This document shows, piece by piece, positions 35,514-42,671 of a stretch of DNA of 64,000 bases. Below the pieces are notes generated by a model. That model saw only the letters and a list, made by a program, of their open reading frames with translations. It was not told the origin of the DNA and searched no databases. Origin of the DNA: Butyricimonas paravirosa. Lineage in GTDB: Bacteria > Bacteroidota > Bacteroidia > Bacteroidales > Marinifilaceae. Both the position numbers and the translations under genes were made by a program. The stretch's first letter is position 1; each line of letters begins with the position of its first letter. The stretch lies in NCBI RefSeq assembly GCF_032878955.1, contig NZ_CP043839.1, positions 434,001-498,000 on the forward strand. Reading direction: 5' to 3'.

Positions 35514-35520
35514 AGTCCAT
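35514..35520. repeat. target site duplication of the composite transposon, right copy
   Basis: AGTCCAT immediately after the right terminal repeat, identical to 26867-26873. Joining the two flanks restores a continuous AT-rich sequence leading into the promoter of the 35633 gene. Confidence 0.8.
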
Positions 35521-35530
35521 AATATATAAG

Positions 35531-35544
35531 TGCCAATATTGGCA
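35531..35544. promoter_or_regulatory. palindromic operator candidate 1
   Basis: TGCCAATATTGGCA, a perfect 14-bp palindrome, identical to the one at 35606-35619. It lies 17 bp upstream of the -33 element of the 35633 gene. Confidence 0.65.
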
Positions 35545-35560
35545 AAAAAATAATATAATC

Positions 35561-35592
35561 CTTGCATGGACGGATTATAGTCATTACCTTTG
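35561..35592 (+). promoter_or_regulatory. Bacteroidetes-type promoter of the ATPase-RT-Ymh island
   Basis: TTG at 35561-35563 and TACCTTTG at 35585-35592, separated by 21 bp, match the TTTG / TAnnTTTG consensus. The promoter is bracketed by the two identical palindromes, and the start codon follows 40 bp downstream. Confidence 0.7.
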
Positions 35593-35605
35593 TATTGTAA
35601 AAAAA

Positions 35606-35619
35606 TGCCAATATTGGCA
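35606..35619. promoter_or_regulatory. palindromic operator candidate 2
   Basis: Second TGCCAATATTGGCA, 75 bp from the first, lying at or just past the expected transcription start. A factor bound at both sites could loop out or block the promoter. Confidence 0.65.
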
Positions 35620-35632
35620 GAAATTTAATGTG

Positions 35633-36889
35633 ATGATGGAAATAAAAAGAGACAGATATCTTCAGCAACTGATAGAAAGCCGTCAAGATGGTTTTATCAA
35701 GGTAGTGACAGGAATCCGCAGATGCGGCAAGTCATACCTGCTGAATGTTTTATTCTACCACTATTTGTTGGAAAATGGAATTGCAGATGATCACATTATC
35801 CGGATTGACCTTGAAGATCGGATGAACAAGGATTTAAGGAATCCGGATATGATGCTTCACTATGTTCACGACAGAATCAAGGACAAGGAACTTTACTATA
35901 TCATTATTGATGAGGTACAGCTGATGGATGAATTTGTCGATGTATTGAACAGTTTCCGCCATATCGAAAATGCCGATACGTATGTAACAGGAAGCAATTC
36001 CCATTTCCTGTCATCCGATATTCCAACGGAGTTTAGAGGCCGGGGAGAGACGATTCATGTAAATCCTCTGTCTTTTTCTGAATTTTATTTGGCTAAAGGT
36101 GGAGACAAACAAGATGCGTGGCGCGAATACTTCACCTACGGTGGTTTACCTCTTGTCCAGTCATTTGAAACCGAACAAAAGAAGATAAACTATCTGAAAA
36201 ATCTATTTGAGACTGTTTATTTGGCAGATATTATCGAGAGGCACAAAATCAAGAATGAGAATGAAATGCGTGAATTACTTCTCATTATGGCATCATCTAT
36301 AGGTGCTCCATGCAACCCTACAAAATTGTCGAATACTTTCAAAAGTTTGAAAAATGTGAAAATTGGCAGTCAAACTATTTCCAAATATCTGAACTACTTG
36401 TCAGAATCGTTCCTCTTGAATAGGGCTGTACGTTACGACGTTAAAGGAAAGAAGTACATCAATACGCTTTCCAAGTATTATTTTACGGACATTGGCTTAA
36501 GAAATGCCATTCTTGATATGCGCCAACAAGAGGAAACGCATATCATGGAAAACATCATTTACAATGAATTGATTGTCCGTGGTTATAGTGTCGATGTTGG
36601 AATGGTGGAGATAAAGAAGCCGGATAAGGACGGGAAGTGGACTCGCATCCACCTTGAAGTGGATTTTATAGCGACTCTTGGCAGCAAGAAGTACTATATA
36701 CAGTCGGCATTGTCTATACCGGATAGAGAGAAAGAAATACAGGAATCCCGTTCGTTGACGAATATCAATGATTCATTCAAGAAAATCATTGTTGTCAAAG
36801 ATCACATTATGCCTCGCCGAAATGAGGAAGGGATTCTCACAGTCGGGTTATTTGATTTCTTACTCAAAGAAGATAGTTTAGATATATAA
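35633..36889 (+). CDS. AAA-family ATPase with C-terminal DUF4143
   Basis: 418 aa; the start is ATG 35633 or 35636 (the frame extends 3 bp to a GTG). N-terminal AAA_14 ATPase: VTGIRRCGKSYLL (Walker A), YYIIIDEVQLM (Walker B) and YVTGSNSHFLSSD (sensor region). The C-terminal domain (ENIIYNELIVRGYSVDVG, LEVDFIA) is DUF4143, a PD-(D/E)XK-like fold. It is paralogous to the 47650 gene. The family is widespread in Bacteroidetes, of unknown function. The RT gene starts 58 bp later, so the two are probably co-transcribed. Confidence 0.85.
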   Translation: MMEIKRDRYLQQLIESRQDGFIKVVTGIRRCGKSYLLNVLFYHYLLENGIADDHIIRIDLEDRMNKDLRNPDMMLHYVHDRIKDKELYYIIIDEVQLMDEFVDVLNSFRHIENADTYVTGSNSHFLSSDIPTEFRGRGETIHVNPLSFSEFYLAKGGDKQDAWREYFTYGGLPLVQSFETEQKKINYLKNLFETVYLADIIERHKIKNENEMRELLLIMASSIGAPCNPTKLSNTFKSLKNVKIGSQTISKYLNYLSESFLLNRAVRYDVKGKKYINTLSKYYFTDIGLRNAILDMRQQEETHIMENIIYNELIVRGYSVDVGMVEIKKPDKDGKWTRIHLEVDFIATLGSKKYYIQSALSIPDREKEIQESRSLTNINDSFKKIIVVKDHIMPRRNEEGILTVGLFDFLLKEDSLDI

Positions 36890-36947
36890 ACACATAAGTG
36901 TCGTCAATAATAAAAGTCAATCAGAAAAATATAGTAAAATATTGTCG

Positions 36948-38471
36948 ATGAAGACCATTCTTGAACTTTCGCATATAAAAGCAAGACAGTATTTCTTGGA
37001 ATCGCAAAACTATTGTAATATGCAGTTTCCCAAATACATAGATTTTAAGCCCGTGATAGAATATGTCCAAAATTCTGTCGGAAATAAAGAATTGAGAGAC
37101 ATTCTAAAAGATCCTAAGAGAATGCCTTCTGATTATGAAAACGTAAATCATAAGATGTTAGTCAAGAAGGATGCACAGTATTCATATAGGCCTATTCAGT
37201 TAATTAATCCATACCTTTATTATCTGCTTGTCAAGGCTATGACAAATAAGAGTAGTTGGAAGGAGATAAAAGATCGCTTTGCTGAGCTGAAAGTACCAAA
37301 CATAGAAGTTGCGAGTATTCCTAAAGTTAAAGGAGACACAGACAAATCACATATGTCAGCATCAGTAAGTTCTTGGTGGGAAAATGTTGAACAAAGAAGC
37401 CTTGAGTTAGCTTTGTCTTATAGATATATGTTTGTTACCGATATTACGAATTGTTACTGTGCTATATATACTCATACCATTGCGTGGGCATTGATGGGAA
37501 AAGAACAAGCTAAAGAAAAACGCAATAAGTCAGGACTATTGGGAAATATTATTGACAACTATATGCAAGGTATGCAATATGGTCAAACAAATGGTATACC
37601 TCAGGGAAGTACGTTATCTGACTTTATTGCAAAAATAGTACTTGCGTATGCAGATAAGCTACTTAGCGAAAGACTAAATACAAATGGAATATCTAACTAT
37701 CATATAGTAAGATACCGAGATGACTATCGTATTTTTTGCAATTCAAAAGAGGATACAGAACGAATAGCATTCTTTCTTCAAGAAGTTCTTGCAGAACTCA
37801 ATTTTCAATTGAATGGGAAAAAGACATATCTGACAGAAGATGTCATCAGTGATTCTATAAAACCTGATAAGAAAGCATATATTTCAGAAGGTCCAATTTA
37901 TAGGAAAACGCAGAAAAGGATATACTCTACAATGTCCAATCTTCAGCAGGAGGCTCTTTTTATATACCAATTTTCCAAAAAACATCCAAACAGCGGTACA
38001 CTAATAAAACTTTTAACAACTTTTGCCCAAAGATTGAACAAAAAAATTGCGATTTGTGGCGATTACCTTGTGATGATATCAATTTTCACAGAAATAGCAC
38101 TATATAGTCCGAAAACGTACAAGGTAATTCTTTCTATCATCAGTAAACTCCTTAGTAAAATTCCTTCGACAGATGAAAGAGAGCGAATTGTTAATAATGT
38201 TTATGCGAAGTTTCAGAGGTTTCCGAATATTGGCGAAATTCAAATATGGATTCAACGTATAGCATTTAATTTGCCTCACCCTGTTACATATACTGAAAAT
38301 ATATGTAAAATCGTAAATGGTGAGACTGGCGTTAATTTATGGAATAATGATTGGGTAGATGAACCCTATAAGGGTGCGTTTCCTCAATATAAAATTTGCA
38401 CTGAATGGGTAAGGGATAGTTACACTCCAGTAATAGACATTGATGAAATTAGTTTGTTCAACATTTATTGA
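36948..38471 (+). CDS. reverse transcriptase of the abortive-infection/DRT ('UG') kind
   Basis: 507 aa from ATG 36948. RT motifs: FVTDITNCYCAIYTHTI (first catalytic Asp, D165), NGIPQGSTLSDFIAKI (motif 4-like) and VRYRDDYRIFCNS with YRDD at 256-259 (D258, D259), then LNFQLNGKKTYL. After residue 300 a helical domain of about 200 residues follows, as in defence-associated RTs (AbiK/DRT-like). No group II intron maturase X domain, HNH nuclease, or retron msr/msd is visible. The subtype is unresolved. AT-rich compared with the tra genes; likely a recent acquisition. Confidence 0.88.
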   Translation: MKTILELSHIKARQYFLESQNYCNMQFPKYIDFKPVIEYVQNSVGNKELRDILKDPKRMPSDYENVNHKMLVKKDAQYSYRPIQLINPYLYYLLVKAMTNKSSWKEIKDRFAELKVPNIEVASIPKVKGDTDKSHMSASVSSWWENVEQRSLELALSYRYMFVTDITNCYCAIYTHTIAWALMGKEQAKEKRNKSGLLGNIIDNYMQGMQYGQTNGIPQGSTLSDFIAKIVLAYADKLLSERLNTNGISNYHIVRYRDDYRIFCNSKEDTERIAFFLQEVLAELNFQLNGKKTYLTEDVISDSIKPDKKAYISEGPIYRKTQKRIYSTMSNLQQEALFIYQFSKKHPNSGTLIKLLTTFAQRLNKKIAICGDYLVMISIFTEIALYSPKTYKVILSIISKLLSKIPSTDERERIVNNVYAKFQRFPNIGEIQIWIQRIAFNLPHPVTYTENICKIVNGETGVNLWNNDWVDEPYKGAFPQYKICTEWVRDSYTPVIDIDEISLFNIY

Positions 38472-38495
38472 TAACACTTATATATATTGACAGTT

Positions 38496-39290
38496 ATGGA
38501 ACTAAGATATTGCTTAAACCAAGGTATATTGGAACGTATTTCAAAAATACTAGGAGATACATCGAATGGACTTACTGGATCTGAAATATCTTATTTCCTT
38601 CAGCAGTGTAATATTAAAGATGTGACTCCTGAAATAACGAAATGGAAAAGGCTTTACAGTGCACTTGCATCCGTTCAGAACTTTGATAAATGTTCAAACA
38701 AAATATTGAGATTCATCCAAATTGTATTGAACCCTGCGCGTTTTACAGATAATCAAATTTTTGAGACAAAAAGAAAGGCGATTAATGAATGCCTATCTTA
38801 TGTAGGTTATGAATTACAATCAAACGGCCGTTTTAGGGTCGTTACTACTGCAAAAACTATTAGTGAAGCCCAACAACGTGCAAATGACCTTTTAGTAAAT
38901 CTTCAGATGAGGAATGCACATCAAGAAATATTCAAATATTGCACAACAGAACTAGTTGATAAGAACTACTTTCATGCTGTATTTGAAGCTTGCAAAGGGT
39001 TATTTGCAAGAATACGGCAACTGTCATTAATTAATACTGATGGAATACGGTTAGTGGAATATGTGTTTAATCATCCTATATTGGTAATCAATTCGTATAA
39101 ATCCAAACAGGAAAAAGATGAACAGAAAGGTTTCGAGGCAATCTTAGAAGGTTTGTGCAATATGTTTAGGAATCCAGAAGCTCATCAACCAAAAATTGAG
39201 TGGCCAGTGAGTGAACAAGATGCTTTAGAAATTTTGTCTTTGATTTCTTACTGTCATAGGAGATTAGATAATGCCAAAAGAGTTGAATAA
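38496..39290 (+). CDS. TIGR02391/Ymh-like protein paired with the RT
   Basis: 264 aa from ATG 38496. The C-terminal half matches the Ymh (TIGR02391) pattern: YFHAVFEACKGLFARIRQLS, VNHPILVINSYK-like VFNHPILVINSYK, EGLCNMFRNPEAHQ and LISYCHRRLDNA. The NPxAH motif is the hallmark. The N-terminal half is an unrecognised helical region. Ymh proteins occur in phage and defence islands and may act as RNA-cleaving or toxic effectors, which is not shown. It starts 24 bp after the RT stop on the same strand, so the two form a probable module. Confidence 0.82.
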   Translation: MELRYCLNQGILERISKILGDTSNGLTGSEISYFLQQCNIKDVTPEITKWKRLYSALASVQNFDKCSNKILRFIQIVLNPARFTDNQIFETKRKAINECLSYVGYELQSNGRFRVVTTAKTISEAQQRANDLLVNLQMRNAHQEIFKYCTTELVDKNYFHAVFEACKGLFARIRQLSLINTDGIRLVEYVFNHPILVINSYKSKQEKDEQKGFEAILEGLCNMFRNPEAHQPKIEWPVSEQDALEILSLISYCHRRLDNAKRVE

Positions 39291-39362
39291 TACTTAAAAA
39301 TCAAAGGCAGGCCGATATCACATCGACATGCCTTCTGAAACTATGACAGCAAAAAGAAACAA

Positions 39363-39629
39363 TTAAACGAATTCATCTATATCGAATGCCTCTGTCTTAT
39401 TTTTTGTATTATCCATTTCTGAAATTTGCGAGTCATCACAAAGCATACTATCAATAAGATTTCCTATCTTCTTTTTGATAGCGTCTTCATTCCGCATAAT
39501 TCTGATGACTTCTTCTTCAGATAGACAGATGCGTGGGGCACGAACTGCAGGATTTCTTTTTATGCCAAAAGATTCTGCTTCTGACTGCGGTACTGCTTGT
39601 TGTTTTTTGTCCTTCATATTCGATTCCAT
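39363..39629 (-). CDS. small tra-region protein (TraC/TraD position)
   Basis: Minus strand, 88 aa, charged and soluble. It contains RAPRICLSEEEVIRIMRNEDA in the middle and an acidic C-terminus (NKTEAFDIDEFV). It overlaps no neighbour; the 39632 gene ends 2 bp upstream, so it is translated after it. This is a conserved small gene of the early tra region, with unknown function. Bases 39291-39362 are a short gap without signal. Confidence 0.6.
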   Translation of the reverse strand: MESNMKDKKQQAVPQSEAESFGIKRNPAVRAPRICLSEEEVIRIMRNEDAIKKKIGNLIDSMLCDDSQISEMDNTKNKTEAFDIDEFV

Positions 39630-39631
39630 AT

Positions 39632-40420
39632 TTACATGTATTTATTCCAATCAATTCCAATCTGTTCCAAAGACTGTTTTGATGTCTCTTTTCCATTTGG
39701 CATATTTTCTTTGAGCAGTTTTTCCAATTGGCTTTGAGTACTCAGTTCGGTTGAAAAAAAACTGAACAGGTCTGTATCCTGAAGTTGGTACAGGGTTTCG
39801 GCAGCATTTCGGATTTTCTTTCTGTCATCCGTTCCCGAAATAAGCACATCAGCGACATTGTTCAGTTCTTCAAAAGTCAATGCCCTTGAAAAATCCGGGT
39901 CAGGAACGCACCCGTCATTTGACATGAGTTCCCGTTTTTCTGATTCAGTCAGTCCTTTTTTGGGAGTAAAGTCATCAATCACGTCATCCGTATTTATATC
40001 CTTATCCTCCTCTATGGGTTCCTTTTTCATAGGTTCAGAACGTGTGGGAGTTTTTCTCGCCACTTCCGGGTCTTCAAGATAGACTATCTTCGTCTTGCCG
40101 ATTACTTCATTGTACTCGTCCAGGGGATTCGGCTGCGTTTCGGTTTTCTTTTCATGCCCGACTTTTAGGATATCGTTCTCCGCTTGTGCGATCCATGCTT
40201 CAGCCTTGTCCAGTCTTGCCCTATACCGGGCTTTCCTTGCTTTTTCCACCATTCGTTTTTTACGTGATTTCCATAACCGGATACGTGCCATACGCATATA
40301 ACGAAGCTGATTGTCCCAGAATTTATAAACTTTCGGACTGAATATAAACATCCATACCTTATATAATATATAGGTTGCCGACATGGCTTTTACTGAAAAA
40401 TAAATTAATGTTGTTTCCAT
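39632..40420 (-). CDS. TraD-like conjugative transposon protein (DUF4122-like)
   Basis: Minus strand, 262 aa. An N-terminal hydrophobic segment (IYFSVKAMSATYILYKVWMF) anchors a strongly basic region (KSRKKRMVEKARKARYRARL), followed by an acidic, Pro-rich and helical cytoplasmic part. Size, anchor and position between the DUF3408 gene and the small 39363 gene fit TraD/DUF4122 of Bacteroides elements. Assignment rests on layout and order. Confidence 0.65.
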   Translation of the reverse strand: METTLIYFSVKAMSATYILYKVWMFIFSPKVYKFWDNQLRYMRMARIRLWKSRKKRMVEKARKARYRARLDKAEAWIAQAENDILKVGHEKKTETQPNPLDEYNEVIGKTKIVYLEDPEVARKTPTRSEPMKKEPIEEDKDINTDDVIDDFTPKKGLTESEKRELMSNDGCVPDPDFSRALTFEELNNVADVLISGTDDRKKIRNAAETLYQLQDTDLFSFFSTELSTQSQLEKLLKENMPNGKETSKQSLEQIGIDWNKYM

Positions 40421-40422
40421 GA

Positions 40423-40842
40423 CTATTGAATTTTAGGGGGTGAAAAACGGTCTTTATACATTCGGGTGATTTCCTCGATGTTGAGTTCTATATGCTCGGC
40501 TATGATGTTACTGATATAGCTCGCGATACTTACTTCGGGAGCTATCACATTGAGATAATTCTTTATCTCGTCGTACAGCTTGCGGTTCAGGTACACCTGG
40601 ATACGTCCGGGCATGGGGGTATTCACCAGATACTTCTGACGGAAACCGCTTTCACTTTTACGCTTTGGGTGAGGTTCGGGATTTTCCGAGGCTGTTTCCT
40701 TTTCCTTATCCGGCCTTTTATCGGTTTCCTCTGCTGGAACTTCTACCACGATGACATCCTCTTTCTCAATGGCATCAGGAATGTTACCGACCATATACCC
40801 CCTGATTTCCTCTTCATTTACTTTTACTATATTCTTTGCCAT
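40423..40842 (-). CDS. TraB-like protein (DUF3408)
   Basis: Minus strand, 139 aa. The C-terminal half holds FRQKYLVNTPMPGRIQVYLN and YDEIKNYLNVIAPEVSIASY, the ribbon-helix-helix-like DUF3408 pattern. DUF3408 proteins sit next to the ParA-like traA in these elements and may bind DNA with it. It starts 7 bp after the traA stop. Confidence 0.8.
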   Translation of the reverse strand: MAKNIVKVNEEEIRGYMVGNIPDAIEKEDVIVVEVPAEETDKRPDKEKETASENPEPHPKRKSESGFRQKYLVNTPMPGRIQVYLNRKLYDEIKNYLNVIAPEVSIASYISNIIAEHIELNIEEITRMYKDRFSPPKIQ

Positions 40843-40849
40843 ACCTCAA

Positions 40850-41602
40850 TTACAGGTTAAATTTTACAATCAGTTCATTTGCCAGTTCCTGCAATCCGCT
40901 GCCTTTAAGTTGTCCTGCCGGCGGTGGAAGGAGTGAACAGCGGAAATAGGTGCGGGTCCGGGATGAGAGTTCCTTGTCATAACGGCAGAGGTCCGGAATG
41001 GCTGAATCCAGAATTTTCAGCCCCTGTTTCTTCATCAGTGCCATATAGTTGTCAAGCACTTCAGTATTGCTTCTTTTCTTTACCTTGGTCCAGAACAGGA
41101 ACACGTCTTTCAAAGGAATATTCTTCCGGTTTTCCAAAAACTTCATGACGCTTTTGGCAAAGACAAAACTGCTGTCCATAACGAAATTGTCAGCGGCAAT
41201 GGGGGTCAATACATAATCCACATTGAAAATGGTCTGCAACACACCGGATATGTCCATAGACCCTGGCAAATCTATGAAAACGATATCAAAATCTGCTTTT
41301 GCCGCCAACTCTCCGGCCACCTGGCGTGCATTCTCCGGCTTTGCCTGCCTGATAGGATAAATCCTGCACCCCCTAAGCCTCTGCTCTTCCAACAGCACCA
41401 TGTACTTCTTGTTCTTCTCCACCATCTCCATGTCCCGTTCCCTCAGATTGAACAGGCTGCGCTGGGTGGAGTCACAATCAACGATGGCCACACTCTTATC
41501 CATCGAATAATTCAGGAGACTGGCAAGCGTTACCAGCATGGTACTTTTGCCGACCCCACCTTTCTGGTTGCTGACCGCAACGAATAACGGATTCTTCTTC
41601 AT
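40850..41602 (-). CDS. traA: ParA-family ATPase TraA
   Basis: Minus strand, 250 aa. Deviant Walker A NQKGGVGKSTMLVTLASLL at the N-terminus, Walker A' VAIVDCDSTQRS, and switch motif DIVFIDLPGSMD. This is a ParA/MinD-type ATPase at the head of the tra genes, as in CTnDOT-like elements; it may place the element or transfer complex in the cell. It is followed by the DUF3408 gene, a typical ParA-partner pair. Confidence 0.88.
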   Translation of the reverse strand: MKKNPLFVAVSNQKGGVGKSTMLVTLASLLNYSMDKSVAIVDCDSTQRSLFNLRERDMEMVEKNKKYMVLLEEQRLRGCRIYPIRQAKPENARQVAGELAAKADFDIVFIDLPGSMDISGVLQTIFNVDYVLTPIAADNFVMDSSFVFAKSVMKFLENRKNIPLKDVFLFWTKVKKRSNTEVLDNYMALMKKQGLKILDSAIPDLCRYDKELSSRTRTYFRCSLLPPPAGQLKGSGLQELANELIVKFNL

Positions 41603-41895
41603 AACTGAACTTTTTTAATGGTTTATTACACTATTGTTTTACTTGTCTGTTATTTACTTTGTGACAAGGTTTGTTAGTGATATGGTTACTTTGTGCTCAC
41701 CAACCGGCAAACCGACCAACCGATAGTTATCTGCCCTAACAAAGCAAGTAAACAATCACTGCCCACCTGTTGCAACAAGTGTTTTCGCTAACCAGCAATA
41801 CAACGGACAGTTACTTGACTATTGGTTTGTTTTACCGTTTATGTTGCAAATAAAAAGGTATTTTTTCATATCATCACTATGTTTCAAGGGAGGTG

Positions 41896-41929
41896 ACGAC
41901 CTGTGTCACCATATGTCATCACGTTACAT
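41896..41929. promoter_or_regulatory. 34-bp shared element, copy B (traA/mob intergenic region)
   Basis: 29 of 34 bases match copy A at 25534-25567 (TGTGTCACCATATG and TCACGTTACAT). It lies in the 579-bp gap between traA (minus) and mobA (plus). The remainder of 41603-41895 is AT-rich with no gene. Confidence 0.55.
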
Positions 41930-42032
41930 ATAACCCGCTATTTTACAACAGGATAAACCGCCATAACTTTGCACCGACAACGGAACGGATACCGCTGCGG
42001 AGGTTTCCCGAAGCCGAAGAATGAGGCTGAAG

Positions 42033-42181
42033 GTCAAAATTTAATTTGACGAAGGAAAATTCATTACCAAGCGGTAATAGCAAGTTGTGTTTTGAGGCAC
42101 CCGAAATGAATTCGGGCACTCAAAACAACTTGCCGCTCGCCTGCCGGCTCAGGGTGGGATTCACTCCAAAGTCGTGAATCC
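42033..42181. other. probable oriT region with clustered inverted repeats
   Basis: Four inverted repeats are packed just before the relaxosome gene: GTCAAA/TTTGAC (42033-42050); ATTACC/GGTAAT (42063-42078); a long hairpin 42081-42132 with arms CAAGTTGT, TTTTGAG and CCCGAA; and GGATTCAC/GTGAATCC (42157-42181), whose last base abuts the mobA start codon. Dense hairpins upstream of a RHH protein and a relaxase are the usual oriT setting. The nick site cannot be placed by eye. Confidence 0.6.
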
Positions 42182-42670
42182 ATGACGGAAGATCAGAAAC
42201 AAAAAACATCAATGCGTATGGAAGAAAACAAGAACAGAAAAACAAGAAAAGGTGTAGGGCGGAAACCGAAAACCGACCCTGCCGTGTACCGTTATGTGGT
42301 GCGGCTAAACTCGGAAGAGAACGTAAAGTTCGATATCCAGTTTCAAAAATCGGGACTGAGGGAACGCTCCAAATTCATCAAAGCAATGATTTTCGGAAAG
42401 GAAATCAAGGTGGTCAGAATCGACAAGGCGACGATGGACTACTATGTCCGCCTTACCAATTTCTACCACCAGTTCCAGGCCATCGGCAACAACTACAACC
42501 AGACGGTCAAGGCAATCAAGAACAATTTCGGGGAGAAACGGGCATACGCCCTGCTCCGCAATCTGGAAAAGACGACCATAGATCTGGTGGTGCTGAGCAA
42601 GCGGATCATCATGCTGACCCATGAGTTTGAGGAAACCTACCTTATCAAAAAGCAGAGGGAGGAGGAATGA
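42182..42670 (+). CDS. mobA: mobilization protein MobA (ribbon-helix-helix relaxosome accessory)
   Basis: 162 aa, basic. The N-terminus is Lys/Arg-rich (NRKTRKGVGRKPKTDPAVYR), then RYVVRLNSEENVKFDIQFQK and SGLRERSKFIKAMIFGKEI, a beta-strand plus helices fitting a ribbon-helix-helix DNA binder. The C-terminal helices (NYNQTVKAIKNNFGEKRA) match the bacterial MobC/MobA accessory family. It should bind oriT beside it and load the relaxase. The GGATTCAC repeat at its start could mediate autoregulation. Confidence 0.8.
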   Translation: MTEDQKQKTSMRMEENKNRKTRKGVGRKPKTDPAVYRYVVRLNSEENVKFDIQFQKSGLRERSKFIKAMIFGKEIKVVRIDKATMDYYVRLTNFYHQFQAIGNNYNQTVKAIKNNFGEKRAYALLRNLEKTTIDLVVLSKRIIMLTHEFEETYLIKKQREEE

Positions 42671-42671
42671 C

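Noticed and set aside
36948..38471. Group II intron or retron
   Set aside because: No maturase or HNH domain, no intron RNA domains and no msr/msd-like inverted repeats next to the RT gene.
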